DNA of 64,000 nt from Nakamurella alba (GCF_009707545.1 NZ_WLYK01000006.1:372001-436000); one strand, 5' to 3'. Positions 16,687-25,549 are shown, counted from the stretch's first letter. The notes: generated by a model not told the origin, from the letters alone. Numbers and translations are program-made.

Positions 16687-18357
16687 ATGCACCGCAGGTG
16701 GGCGCACGGCCTGGTCATGCTGTTCGTCCTCGGAGCGGCCTCGCTGGTCACCCCTGCCGCGTCGGCACACACGGTCGCGACACCGGTGTCCGCGGACGCC
16801 GCAGTTGCAACGGGGTCAGTGGTCGCGACGGCGGCTTTCGCCACGTCGACGCCTGTCGTTGCAGCAGCCTGCACTGGCGCGACCGGGGTGACCGTGGTGG
16901 TCGACAAGGGCGTCGAGCCGGCCGCGGCCGGTTGCGCTCCAGGCGATCCGACGGACGGTCTTTCCGCACTCGGCGCGGCCGACTTCCCGTACGAGTTCGT
17001 GCCCCGACAGCCGGGTCTGGTCTGCACGATCGATGACTACCCCGCCTCCTGCAACGGCGCCCCGTCGACCGCCTACTGGTCGTACTGGCACGCGGTCCCC
17101 GGCGGCACCTGGATCTACTCGACGAAGGGCGCCGGCTCCTACGACCCGGCCCCGGGCACCGTGGAGGGGTGGGCGTTCGGCGCCGGCACTCCGCCGCGCA
17201 TCGACCCGCCGCCGGCGCAACCCGGCACCTACCGCCCGACCACCCCGATCCGCAGCTTCGACACCCGTACCGGGCTCGGCACCGCGAAGCGCACGTTGGC
17301 CCCGGGCGCGTCGATCACCGTCACCCTCGCCGGCCGGACCGGGGTCCCGCAGCAGGTGGGGGCGGTGGCGCTGACCGTCTCGGTGGTCGGCCCGACCGCC
17401 GCCGGCACCATCTCTGCCGCACCGGCCGGGGTCACCGCGCGCACCGCTGCCATCAACTTCAGCCGCGGCACCAGCATCTCCGGACTGCTCATCGTCCCGA
17501 CCTCCGCCGCCGGCCGCATCACCCTGACCAACAACTCCACCGGCACCGTCCACCTCGTCGGCGACGTCGCCGGCTGGTACCGGACCGGCACCCCGACCGC
17601 CGCAGGCACCTTCACCGCACTCACCCCGACCCGCAGCTTCGACACCCGGACCGGCCTCGGCACCGCCAAGCGCACCCTCGCACCTGGTGCGTCGATCACC
17701 GTCACCGTGGCCGGGCGGACCGGGGTCCCGATCGGGGCGGCCGCTGTGGCGCTGACCCTGTCCGCCGTCGGCCCGACCGCCGCGGGCACCATCTCCGCAG
17801 CACCGGCCGGGGTCACCGCGCGCACCGCTGCCATCAACTTCAGCCGCGGCACCAGCATCTCCGGACTGCTCATCGTCCCGACCTCCGCCGCCGGCCGCAT
17901 CACCCTGACCAACAACTCCACCGGCATCGTCCACCTCGTCGGCGACGTCGCCGGCTGGTACCGCAGCGGCACCCCGACCGCCGGCGGCAGCCTGGTCGCG
18001 GTCGATCCGGTCCGCACGCTGGACACCCGGACCGGGCTCGGCGCGGCCCGTGGGCCGCTGGCGCCCGGGGAGTCGATCACCGTGCGGATCGCTGGGCGTC
18101 CCGGCGTGCCGTCGACGGGCGCCGGATCCGTGGCGCTGACCCTGTCGGTGGTGTCACCGACAGCGGCCGGCACCGTCACCGCCTATCCCGCGGGCAGCGC
18201 CGCACCGCTGGCCGCGGCGATCAACTGGACGAAGGGCGTCAACATCTCCGGCCTGACCGTGGTGCAGCTCGGTGCCGGCGGATCAGTGGTGCTGCGCAAC
18301 AACTCGACCGGAACTGTGCACCTGGTCGGCGATGTCACCGCCTACCATCGGGGCTGA
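16687..18357 (+). CDS. Secreted protein: transcobalamin-beta-like (DUF4430-type) domain plus three ~125-residue surface repeats
   Basis: 556 residues. A signal peptide ends near residue 27 (PAASA). Residues ~60-175 form a small four-cysteine domain (Cys62, 83, 113, 122) with FVPRQPG, AYWSYWHAVPGGTWIYST and VEGWAFGAG. These motifs recur almost word for word in the B12-riboswitch operon protein at 27834. Residues ~180-556 are three repeats, each opening with a FDTRTGLG-type motif (LDTRTGLG in the third) and closing in NNSTGTVHLVGDV, a module frequent in secreted actinobacterial proteins. GGGAGGAG at 16671-16678 supports ATG 16687. Unlike the 27834 protein it has no membrane anchor. Only 58 bp separate it from the divergent lipoprotein start, and no riboswitch is visible there. 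Confidence 0.75.
   Translation: MHRRWAHGLVMLFVLGAASLVTPAASAHTVATPVSADAAVATGSVVATAAFATSTPVVAAACTGATGVTVVVDKGVEPAAAGCAPGDPTDGLSALGAADFPYEFVPRQPGLVCTIDDYPASCNGAPSTAYWSYWHAVPGGTWIYSTKGAGSYDPAPGTVEGWAFGAGTPPRIDPPPAQPGTYRPTTPIRSFDTRTGLGTAKRTLAPGASITVTLAGRTGVPQQVGAVALTVSVVGPTAAGTISAAPAGVTARTAAINFSRGTSISGLLIVPTSAAGRITLTNNSTGTVHLVGDVAGWYRTGTPTAAGTFTALTPTRSFDTRTGLGTAKRTLAPGASITVTVAGRTGVPIGAAAVALTLSAVGPTAAGTISAAPAGVTARTAAINFSRGTSISGLLIVPTSAAGRITLTNNSTGIVHLVGDVAGWYRSGTPTAGGSLVAVDPVRTLDTRTGLGAARGPLAPGESITVRIAGRPGVPSTGAGSVALTLSVVSPTAAGTVTAYPAGSAAPLAAAINWTKGVNISGLTVVQLGAGGSVVLRNNSTGTVHLVGDVTAYHRG
17402..17963 (+). repeat. Near-identical 381-bp-spaced direct repeat inside the secreted protein gene
   Basis: Modules 1 and 2 of the 16687 gene are almost identical at DNA level. 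Bases 17421-17582 match 17802-17963 with a single difference (C17546 versus T), and similarity extends further upstream. The third module (from ~17995) is diverged. This indicates recent in-frame duplication or gene conversion of a 127-codon unit. Confidence 0.85.
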
Positions 18358-18403
18358 CGATCGGTACGCGGGGGCGGGCACCGAGGGATCGTGGGGGGAC
18401 TGC

Positions 18404-18877
18404 ATGAGCACGGATGGGGACGAGATCCGGGAGTTGGCCGAGGCACGGGCCGGGAGTGGCACCACGCGCGGGATCGTCCGCCGTGATGACGCGGCTTGCA
18501 TCTGCGTCGAGACCGACGACCGGGTCAGGTTTCTGGTGATCCTGTTGCACGACGGGGACCACTGGCAGGTCCCCGAACTCCTGGACGGTACGCAGCTGCC
18601 GTTCAACGCCGAGCGATCAGCGGGGCCGCCGGATCAGATCGCCGGGCTGTCCTTCCAGCAGACCGCGCCACCGGGACCCGATCGTCCGGACACCGCCTGG
18701 ACGGCGGTGTGCGGGACGGCGCCGGCCGGGGTCACCGAGGTCATCATCGACTCCGGGATCGACGGACAGACCGTCGAGATCGACGACGACGGATGGTTCC
18801 TCGGGCTGGTGCGCGCTGCATGGGGCCACCGACCGGCGATCCGGTACCGACCGTCGCCGACGGTCAGTACTGGATGA
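18404..18877 (+). CDS. Hypothetical protein, 157 residues
   Basis: ATG 18404 follows a GGGGGG stretch at 18393-18398. The protein is acidic and soluble, with no signal peptide or membrane segment. It alternates short beta-like stretches (RFLVILLHDGDHWQVPELL, GVTEVIIDSGIDGQTVEID, WFLGLV). No family was recognised. It converges on the lipoprotein gene and overlaps its 3' end by 14 bp. Codon usage matches the neighbours. Confidence 0.6.
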   Translation: MSTDGDEIRELAEARAGSGTTRGIVRRDDAACICVETDDRVRFLVILLHDGDHWQVPELLDGTQLPFNAERSAGPPDQIAGLSFQQTAPPGPDRPDTAWTAVCGTAPAGVTEVIIDSGIDGQTVEIDDDGWFLGLVRAAWGHRPAIRYRPSPTVSTG

Positions 18878-20258
18878 GCCCGGTGCACTTCGGCCAGGCG
18901 TCGTAGGGGCACCCGCCGAGATTGCTCTGGTGGTTCTGCAGGTCGGCCAGCACGGCCGGGTCCTGCGCCTCCATCCAGTCGACCAGGTCACGGAACGGCA
19001 CGCAGTAGGTGTTCTCCTTGCCGCAGTACTGCAGGGCGAAGTTGCCGACCGCGTCGCTGTAGGCGTTGTTGTTCCAGTCGTTGAAGTGGTTGCCCAGGAT
19101 GATCGGCTCGTTCACGCCGTCGGTGGTCGCGGCCTTGTACATGTCGGCGTAGGTGTCGAGGACCTGCTGCGAGTCGATCTTGCTCTGCGCGGCGGCCGGC
19201 GGTGTGCCGCTGCCGATCGCGTCCGGCTCCTGCTGCGCGTAGTAGTTGTAGTCCATGGTGATCTGCACGTGGCCGGTGCCGTGGGTGGGGAACTCGGACA
19301 TCCCCATCTCCCATACCTTCCCGTCCTCGCTCAACGTCGGCCAGGACAGCCCGACCCGGGTGAACGAGCTGTCGTAGTTCATCCCGTGCGCCTCGAGAGC
19401 CGGGTACAGGTCGGCCTTGTGGCCGGTCAGGCACGGCGTGCGCTCGCCCTTCACCTGCGAGAGGTCGACCTGCAACTGGTCGCTGATCCCGTTGTTGGCG
19501 TCGACATCCTTGACCAGCGCGAAGAACTGGTCCAGTTCGTTGTTCCAGTCGGCGGTGTTCCAGTCGCCGCCGCCCGGCGGGTTGTCGTCGCAGAAGTGCC
19601 CGTTGAAGTGCGTACCGATCTCGTCGCCCGCGGCGACAGCCTTGTTGAGATCGGCGATCTCGACCGGAAGGTCGCTCGCGCTCGCCCACGGGATCGACGA
19701 CTTGCCGGCCACGTGGCCGGGCCCGGTGTACTTGTCCTTGGTGGCATCGCTGAGCATGTAGGTGCCGGACAGGAACCCGGTCCAGTGCAGCGGCACCTTG
19801 CTGGCGAGATCGAACCAGTAGTCCCACTTCTCGTGCCAGCCGACGCCGTCGAAGCTGAACACGATGAACTGCGGGACCTTGTCGCCCTTGCGCAGCTTGG
19901 TGATCGTGAAGCCGTCGGGTTCAGTCTTCACCACGTCGCCGGCCGGCACCTGGTACGCCACGCCGCCGTCCGATGCACCGCCGGACTTCGTCGTCGATGC
20001 GGTCGACGGGGTCGTGCTCGAAGGATCCGCGCTCGAGGACGTCGGATCAATACTCGAAGAACTCGACGCACTCGTCGGGTCGGTGACCGCGCCCGATGAC
20101 GAGGTCACACCCCCGGTCGCCGGCACCACCACCTCCGACGTGACCGTCACCGCGGCCTGCTCACCACCGCTGCAGGCGGTGAGCAGCAGGGCACCGAGCC
20201 CCAGCAGCACGATCGGCAGTCGTCGGGCCCGACGGCGCAGCAGCACGATGTCCCTCAT
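18864..20258 (-). CDS. Polysaccharide-deacetylase-like secreted lipoprotein (paralogue 2)
   Basis: 464 residues from ATG 20258, signal peptide with lipobox LLLTACS, Ser/Thr-rich linker. The domain is homologous end to end to the 15258-16628 protein: FIVFSFDGVGWHEKWDYW, EIGTHFNGHFCDDN, PIILGNHFNDWNNNAYSDA, WMEAQDPAVLADLQNH. It has an extra C-terminal tail with two cysteines (GGCPYDAWPKCTGL). Same deviations from the NodB metal motif as paralogue 1, so both share a function that may not be classical deacetylation. The pair brackets the secreted repeat protein. Confidence 0.72.
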   Translation of the reverse strand: MRDIVLLRRRARRLPIVLLGLGALLLTACSGGEQAAVTVTSEVVVPATGGVTSSSGAVTDPTSASSSSSIDPTSSSADPSSTTPSTASTTKSGGASDGGVAYQVPAGDVVKTEPDGFTITKLRKGDKVPQFIVFSFDGVGWHEKWDYWFDLASKVPLHWTGFLSGTYMLSDATKDKYTGPGHVAGKSSIPWASASDLPVEIADLNKAVAAGDEIGTHFNGHFCDDNPPGGGDWNTADWNNELDQFFALVKDVDANNGISDQLQVDLSQVKGERTPCLTGHKADLYPALEAHGMNYDSSFTRVGLSWPTLSEDGKVWEMGMSEFPTHGTGHVQITMDYNYYAQQEPDAIGSGTPPAAAQSKIDSQQVLDTYADMYKAATTDGVNEPIILGNHFNDWNNNAYSDAVGNFALQYCGKENTYCVPFRDLVDWMEAQDPAVLADLQNHQSNLGGCPYDAWPKCTGLIQY

Positions 20259-20418
20259 CCCTCTTCACACGGTCCGCACACAGTTTCGCAACGCGAAGCA
20301 AACGGGACCAGTGTGCGCCACCGAGGATCGGATCGGTGTGATCCCCACCCGCTCCCCATCCGGCGCCATGCCCGTTGCCATCCGCCGCACCGCCCGCCGC
20401 TCTACCCTGACGGACGCC

Positions 20419-21228
20419 ATGACCAGCGCATCCGTGCCCGCTGCCCCGGAGTTCCGGGAGCCCCGACGGGACACCCCCAACGCGATCCGTGTCGAGATCG
20501 CGATCGTCCTGCTCATCACCCTCGGCATGTCCGGGCTGCGCTCGATCGTCTCGATCATCGAGGACCAGATCCGGGCCGCGCAGGCCGGGCAGCAGCTGTC
20601 CTCGCAGGCGGTCGCGGTGGTCGCGCCGCAGTCCGACCTGAACTGGATCGACCTGATCCGGCAGCTGTTGTCGATCACCCAGGCGGTCACCTGGGGAGTG
20701 CTGGGCCTGTACCTGCTGTGGCGGTCCGGGCTGGCGGTCAAGGAGCGGTTCGGGCTGGACCTGCGCCACCCGTGGCGCGACCTGGCGAGCGGCGCCGGTC
20801 TGGCCGCGTTCATCGGCGTCCCGGGACTCGGTCTGTACCTGGTCTCGCACGCCCTGGGCTTCTCGCTGACGGTGGTCGGCTCGAACCTCACCGACACCTG
20901 GTGGCGACTCCCGGTGTCGATCCTCGCCGCGATCGAGAACGGTTTCCTGGAAGAGGTTCTCGTTGTCGCCTACCTGATCACCCGGCTGCAGGACCTGCGG
21001 GTCCGGCTGTGGGTCGCGGTCGCCGCGTCGGCGCTGCTGCGCGGCTCGTACCACCTCTACCAGGGGTACGGCGGGTTCGTCGGCAACGCGATCATGGGCG
21101 TGATCTTCGCGCTGGTGTTCCTGCGGTGGCGGCGGCTCTGGCCACTGGTGATCGCGCACTCGCTGATCGACATCGTGGTCTTCGTCGCCTACCCGCTGCT
21201 GCAGGGGAAGGTCAGCTGGCTGCCCTGA
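20419..21228 (+). CDS. CPBP-family intramembrane metalloprotease (Abi-type)
   Basis: 269 residues, about seven to eight hydrophobic segments. The CPBP motifs are present: ENGFLEEVLVVAYLITRL (Glu-Glu pair), HLYQGYGGFVGNAIMG (first His) and IAHSLIDIVVF (second His with a helix-borne Asp). This is the arrangement of the putative glutamate/histidine metal site of the Rce1-like proteases. Start ATG 20419 is chosen because the frame upstream overlaps the divergent lipoprotein. Likely substrate and role unknown; homologues act in prenyl-protein processing, bacteriocin immunity or signalling. Confidence 0.85.
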   Translation: MTSASVPAAPEFREPRRDTPNAIRVEIAIVLLITLGMSGLRSIVSIIEDQIRAAQAGQQLSSQAVAVVAPQSDLNWIDLIRQLLSITQAVTWGVLGLYLLWRSGLAVKERFGLDLRHPWRDLASGAGLAAFIGVPGLGLYLVSHALGFSLTVVGSNLTDTWWRLPVSILAAIENGFLEEVLVVAYLITRLQDLRVRLWVAVAASALLRGSYHLYQGYGGFVGNAIMGVIFALVFLRWRRLWPLVIAHSLIDIVVFVAYPLLQGKVSWLP

Positions 21229-21292
21229 CCGAGGCACGGCGCCCGACGACCCCCACCACCGGCCGCCCGACGGCGACCGACCGGCAAGCGGA

Positions 21293-22240
21293 TCAGCGCA
21301 GGGTGAACTGCCGGGTCAGGATGCCGTCCCGGGCCCGTCGCTCGTCGTCGGTCAGCGGTGCCTCGACGGCCAGCGCCTTCTCCAGCCGGCCGGCGAAGGC
21401 GAGCGCCGGGGTGTCCCATTCGCTGGCGTGCGCGTCCCGGTCCAGGTCCCACACCGGCACCAGCCGGCCGTGCGCCCGGAACGACCCGACGTAGCGGGAT
21501 CCCTCGCCGAGATCGAGCTCGCCTGCGGCGGAGAGCCGGGCCAGCGCGGCCATCAACGGGGTCTCGTCCTCCGGTCGCACCCAGCGCAGGTGCGCCTTCT
21601 CACCGGCGTCGACCCAGTAGGCGCCCGGCTGTTCGGCGACCCGCGCGGTCGGCATGATCGCGGCGTTGGCCCGCTCCAGCGAGAGCGCCACCTCGCCGCC
21701 CTGCTCCGGCTCCTCCTCGAGCCACCAGGAGAAGTCCTCGTACACGGTGACGTCGAACGGGGCGTCGACGACCAGGTCGCCGAACCGCGGGCCGGCGGTG
21801 GCCCGGCCGGTGACCGGCAGCACCTGCGACGGCCCGGCCTGCAGCGCCCACTCCAGCGCCGCACCGAGATCGCGGGCCAGATCGCCGGAGTGCGTCTGCA
21901 CCTGCAGACCCAGCAGGATCGAGCCGTCGGCGCGGGTCAGCGCGGCGGCCGCGCCGGGCAGCACGGTCGCGAGGGTGACGGTCGGGCTGTCCTCGCCCGC
22001 GTCCTTCAGCTCCAGTGGCACCGTCGCGGACGGCACGAACTCGCGCAGCGCGATCAGCTCGGTCTCGCCGGCCAGGCCCTCGTACGGGCGGACGACGATC
22101 AGCTCGGCGGCGTCGGCCGATCCGTGGCATGCCTTGTAACGGCGGCCGGAACCGCACGGGCAGGGGCTGCGCGGGTTGACCGCAGCCTCGCCCTCGGGAG
22201 CGGTGGCACGGGCGGACCTGGTCGAGGACTTCTTGGACAC
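21293..22240 (-). CDS. DUF5926-family protein with N-terminal SEC-C motif
   Basis: 315 residues from GTG 22240. After a basic N-terminus (SKKSSTRSARA) comes a zinc-binding SEC-C motif (CPCGSGRRYKACHG, residues ~36-49). The ~260-residue acidic domain follows the pattern of actinobacterial DUF5926 proteins (ELIALREFVPSATVPLEL, FEDLVV-like FGDLVVDAPFDV, EDFSWWLE, YVGSFRAHGRLVPVWDLD). Function unknown; SEC-C often mediates binding to partner proteins or ribosome-linked complexes. No strong ribosome-binding site is visible before GTG, but it is the start that keeps the conserved SKKSS opening. Confidence 0.78.
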   Translation of the reverse strand: MSKKSSTRSARATAPEGEAAVNPRSPCPCGSGRRYKACHGSADAAELIVVRPYEGLAGETELIALREFVPSATVPLELKDAGEDSPTVTLATVLPGAAAALTRADGSILLGLQVQTHSGDLARDLGAALEWALQAGPSQVLPVTGRATAGPRFGDLVVDAPFDVTVYEDFSWWLEEEPEQGGEVALSLERANAAIMPTARVAEQPGAYWVDAGEKAHLRWVRPEDETPLMAALARLSAAGELDLGEGSRYVGSFRAHGRLVPVWDLDRDAHASEWDTPALAFAGRLEKALAVEAPLTDDERRARDGILTRQFTLR

Positions 22241-22802
22241 CCGGCAACGGTAGCCGACCTCACGGTGACCTCCGGACGCCTCGTACCGGCCCCGGAGTCC
22301 GGTTCCGTACGGCGGCATCGGGCCGCTCGTCGTCCACCCGTCCGGCGCCGACGACCGACTGCTCCGCGCGCCGCGCTGTGGCTCCGTGGTGGTACCTGAG
22401 AGCCGGGCGGGATCCGGCAACCGGACGGTCGCGGTCGTCACCGGGATCGTGGCTGTCGGTGCCGGGGGTCCGGTCAGTACAGTGTCAATCCGTCGGGGAG
22501 TACGGAAGTCGAGGAGCCGCCACGGTGCCGACACGTCGTGGCACCACCGGCGCACCGCAGCGCTTGCAGCCGGTCTCGATGCAGGTCAGAGCCCCGCAGG
22601 ACCGGTCCGCCCACTCCCGTGAGGATGATGACTTGTGCCGAGCGATCCACCCACCACTGTCGGTCGGCACGCGGACTCCGCCGTGCTGCCGTCGCAGCGG
22701 TCGGGCGAGGATCCTTCCGGCCCACCGGCCTTGGCGACCGCACTCCCGAGACACACTCCTGACCGCCGGACAGGTGAAGCAGATCACCCGAACGGAAGCA
22801 CG
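22241..22802. other. 562-bp gap without a recognised gene
   Basis: Between the divergent DUF5926 and SDR-like genes. No frame shows a plausible protein, and I saw no terminator, operator or RNA structure. Two promoters must lie here. A TTGACA on the minus strand near 22483-22488 lacks a convincing -10 partner. Confidence 0.4.
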
Positions 22803-23933
22803 ATGACCGACGATCGATCCGCTGCCGACCACACCGGCGCCGGGCGCGACGACCGGCAGCTCCCGCCGCTGCCGAACCTGCGCCCGTTGTTGTCGTTGCG
22901 CCCCTTCGAATGGCCACCGCCGGCGCCGGCGCCGGTCGCGAACGATGTCGCCGACGGTGTTCACACCAATGGCCACCACCACAGTGAGCCGTTCGATGAC
23001 GACTTCCCCGAGGCCGCCGCACCGACCGGTACCGACGGTGACGAGATCGCCGAGGCGGCTGTGAGCGAAACCACAGTCGTGCCCGAAACGGGCCAATCGC
23101 CCATCCCGGTGGCCGCCGACCCGACCGTGCGGATCCCGGCCGACGTGGTCCGGGCCGCCGACACCCCGTCGGCGGCGACCGCGGGCCGTCGGCACCGGCG
23201 ACGGCGCACCGACGACGACACCCCGGAGCGCTTCTCCGCCACCCGCTCGTCGCACCACCGCGCCGACCCCGCCCACGGCGGTCGCGCCCTGATCATCGGC
23301 GGGTCCGGTGCCGTCGGTTCGCTGATCGCGGCCGGACTGGCCGACGACGGTTTCCGGGTGGCGGTGCACCACGGCCAGCGCGCGGACCGGGCCCGGGAGA
23401 TCAGCCGCGCGCTGTCCGGGCGCGGGCATCTCGCCGTCGGAGCGGATCTCACCGATCCGGACGCCGTGGAGCGCATGTTCGACGCCGTGGATCAGCACTT
23501 CGACGGGATCGACGTGGTGGTGCACGCCGCCGGCACCCCGCGCAGCACGGACATCGGCGCCGCGTCCGCCGCCTGGGGCGAGGCGTGGGCCACCGCGCTG
23601 TCGGTGGAACTGCTGGGTGCCGCCCTGGTGGCGCAGGCCGCCGCCCGCTCGTTCGCCGGCCGCGGGCAGGGGGGCCGACTGGTCCTGCTGGCCGACCAGG
23701 GTCGCGCCGGGACCGGTGTCGCGATGGACCGCGCCCTGTCGCAGGGCATCGCCGGACTCGGCGCCGGCCTGGCCGTGGAGCTGCAGGGTCAGGGGATCCG
23801 GGTGGCCGTGCTGAGTTCCGGACCGTCGGCCGGCTCGGATGGCTGGGACCCGGCAGAGGTCGCGTCGCTGGTCTGCCGGATCTCGTCCGGTCCGCCGGGC
23901 GGGCCCTCGGGCGCCGTCGTGACCATCGACTGA
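22803..23933 (+). CDS. Degenerate short-chain dehydrogenase/reductase with long disordered N-terminus
   Basis: 376 residues. Residues 1-~157 are low complexity, Pro/Asp/His/Arg-rich with a basic GRRHRRRR stretch, and look disordered. The rest is a Rossmann SDR: ALIIGGSGAVGSLIAAGLAD with a nucleotide motif, GADLTDPDAVERMF, and VVVHAAGTPRS (for NNAG). The catalytic YxxxK is missing: the corresponding helix reads VAMDRALSQGIAGLGAGLA. The protein may bind NAD(P) without normal catalysis, or have a scaffold role. Its 3' end overlaps the convergent DUF4328 gene by 145 bp. Confidence 0.7.
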   Translation: MTDDRSAADHTGAGRDDRQLPPLPNLRPLLSLRPFEWPPPAPAPVANDVADGVHTNGHHHSEPFDDDFPEAAAPTGTDGDEIAEAAVSETTVVPETGQSPIPVAADPTVRIPADVVRAADTPSAATAGRRHRRRRTDDDTPERFSATRSSHHRADPAHGGRALIIGGSGAVGSLIAAGLADDGFRVAVHHGQRADRAREISRALSGRGHLAVGADLTDPDAVERMFDAVDQHFDGIDVVVHAAGTPRSTDIGAASAAWGEAWATALSVELLGAALVAQAAARSFAGRGQGGRLVLLADQGRAGTGVAMDRALSQGIAGLGAGLAVELQGQGIRVAVLSSGPSAGSDGWDPAEVASLVCRISSGPPGGPSGAVVTID

Positions 23934-24949
23934 CCCGTGCCTTCGGCAGTCGCGTCGTCGGCGGCCGGGCTTGGGTCCGCATCTGCTGACGGGCGATCCG
24001 CGCCGGCGCGCCGGAGACGCGTCGGGGCAGGCGCCTGCACCTGCCACCCGCGTGGCACTGCGCCGTCGCGGCCGTCCCAGCGGGCCAGGAACCGGCGCAG
24101 CACCGACACCGTGCAGAGTGCGACCGCGGCGCCCACCAGGTCGACGGCGATGTGCAACTCCACGGTGTCGGCGACCGCCTGCTCGCTGGTGCCGAACGCT
24201 CGCACCAGGGTGGCCACCACCAGCACCGCATTCAGCACCCAGAGCACCCACCAGGCCGTGATCCAGCGGGAGACCCGTTGCGGGCGTTGATCTTCCGAAC
24301 CTTCCACCTGCAGTCCGAGGTCGATCTCGGACAGCACCTGACCGATCCCGTGCAGGTTCCAGACCGGCACGACCATCCGGGCCAGCACCGAGGCCGGTCG
24401 CCGGGACGGCGAAGCCCCGGCCCGGTGGGCGGTCGCGGCGTGCAGGCGCACCAGCGCCGGCAGCACCAGGACCGCGGTGAGCAACGCGCCGGCCACCGCC
24501 GTCCAGCTCGCGGACACCACCAGGGCCTCGCTCGCCCGGACCGGCACCGGTGGCAGCACCTCGGTCCGGCCGCGGAGCATGAGCACGTAGCGCCAGGTCT
24601 CTCCGCTCGCGGCGATCACCGCAGCCAGGGCGGTCAGTCCGGCGGTCAGTGCACCGATCCGCAGGGCGCTCCGCGCCCGGCCGAGAACGCCTGCGGCGTC
24701 GTCGCTCTCGGTCTGCACGGTGGCGGTCCGCCAGATGACGGTGGGGAAGCCCCAGCGCGGCGGCCGCCCGTGATAGGACGGCGGGCCGTGATAGGCACGC
24801 GGCGGTGGTTCCGGCCGGCGACCGACGGTCACCCCTGGCGGCGGGTGCGCCCGCCACCGCTGGATCGGCAGCGGGGCCGAGCAGTAGACGCAGCTGTGCA
24901 CGCCGCGCGGCATCGGCGGCTGGGTGCGGGCGCAGCGGGGACAGCGCAC
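23789..24949 (-). CDS. DUF4328-family membrane protein with N-terminal zinc ribbon
   Basis: 386 residues from GTG 24949, two bases after the rhodanese stop, so co-transcribed. A CPRC...CVYC zinc ribbon opens the protein, then a Pro-rich linker, then the DUF4328 region with four hydrophobic segments. These include ALTAGLTALAAVIAASG, the PVWNLHGIGQVLSEIDLG cytosolic loop, WITAWWVLWVLNAVLVVATL and a last segment ending in TVSVLRRFL. The final ~75 residues are polar and overlap the 3' end of the convergent SDR gene. Function unknown; such proteins are common in actinobacteria. Confidence 0.75.
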   Translation of the reverse strand: MRCPRCARTQPPMPRGVHSCVYCSAPLPIQRWRAHPPPGVTVGRRPEPPPRAYHGPPSYHGRPPRWGFPTVIWRTATVQTESDDAAGVLGRARSALRIGALTAGLTALAAVIAASGETWRYVLMLRGRTEVLPPVPVRASEALVVSASWTAVAGALLTAVLVLPALVRLHAATAHRAGASPSRRPASVLARMVVPVWNLHGIGQVLSEIDLGLQVEGSEDQRPQRVSRWITAWWVLWVLNAVLVVATLVRAFGTSEQAVADTVELHIAVDLVGAAVALCTVSVLRRFLARWDGRDGAVPRGWQVQAPAPTRLRRAGADRPSADADPSPAADDATAEGTGQSMVTTAPEGPPGGPDEIRQTSDATSAGSQPSEPADGPELSTATRIP

Positions 24950-24951
24950 GG

Positions 24952-25284
24952 TCAGATGATCTCCGGGGCCCCGCCGCTGCCGGCGCCCTCCAACGGCCGG
25001 CCGGCGCGGGCCCACTCCATCATCCCGCCGGCGACGTTGACCGACTCCCAGCCGTTGGCGTTGAGGAATTCGGTGACCCGGGCGGACCGGCCGCCGGACC
25101 GGCAGATGACGTAGAGCGGCGCTGCCTCCGGCACCTCGCCGAGGCGGCCGGTGAGCGTGGTCATCGGGATGTGGACGGCGCCCGGCGCGTGCCCGGCCTC
25201 CCACTCGTCGCTCTCGCGCACGTCGAGCAGCACGGCGTCGGCGGGCACCTGGTCGATCCCGACCTCGGGAACCTGGGATGGCAT
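24952..25284 (-). CDS. Rhodanese-like domain protein
   Basis: A 110-residue single rhodanese domain. Start ATG 25284 has a GGAGG upstream on the minus strand. LLDVRESDEWEAGHAPGAVHIPM and the active loop CRSGGRS with the catalytic Cys are intact, as is AGGMMEWARAGRP near the end. It would act as a cytoplasmic sulfurtransferase or persulfide carrier. First gene of a pair with the DUF4328 protein. Confidence 0.9.
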   Translation of the reverse strand: MPSQVPEVGIDQVPADAVLLDVRESDEWEAGHAPGAVHIPMTTLTGRLGEVPEAAPLYVICRSGGRSARVTEFLNANGWESVNVAGGMMEWARAGRPLEGAGSGGAPEII

Positions 25285-25327
25285 CACGCCCTCCATCCTC
25301 CCACCCACCCCCGCGGGCGTCCCCGGA

Positions 25328-25401
25328 TCCGGAGCGATGGGGAGCCGGGCGGGTGCGGGACGACTCCGGAGCGGCGGGGAGCCGGGCGGGTGCGGGACGA
25401 C
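25328..25401. repeat. Tandem 37-bp direct repeat
   Basis: Two adjacent 37-bp units (25328-25364 and 25365-25401) differ at two positions. They lie upstream of the rhodanese gene and hold no gene. Confidence 0.8.
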
Positions 25402-25404
25402 CGA

Positions 25405-25508
25405 GGAACGAGGAAGGACTGCAGCCGCTCAAGCCGGCGGACCGGCGCGACAGTCCACTCGGAACGAGGGAGCGACTGCAGCTGCATCAACCGGCGGACC
25501 AGCGCGAC
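25405..25508. repeat. Two 47/48-bp repeats, third partial copy at 25897-25918
   Basis: Units at 25405-25451 and 25461-25508 share the core ACTGCAGC, CAA(G/C)CCGGCGGACC and GCGCGAC. A diverged third copy (CATCAACCGGCGGACAAGCG) appears at 25897-25918 on the other side of the small secreted-protein gene. They look like a dispersed intergenic repeat; no coding sense was found. Confidence 0.65.
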
Positions 25509-25549
25509 TATCAGACACGGAGCGCTCGGGAGGGCGGTGTGGAGTCGGG

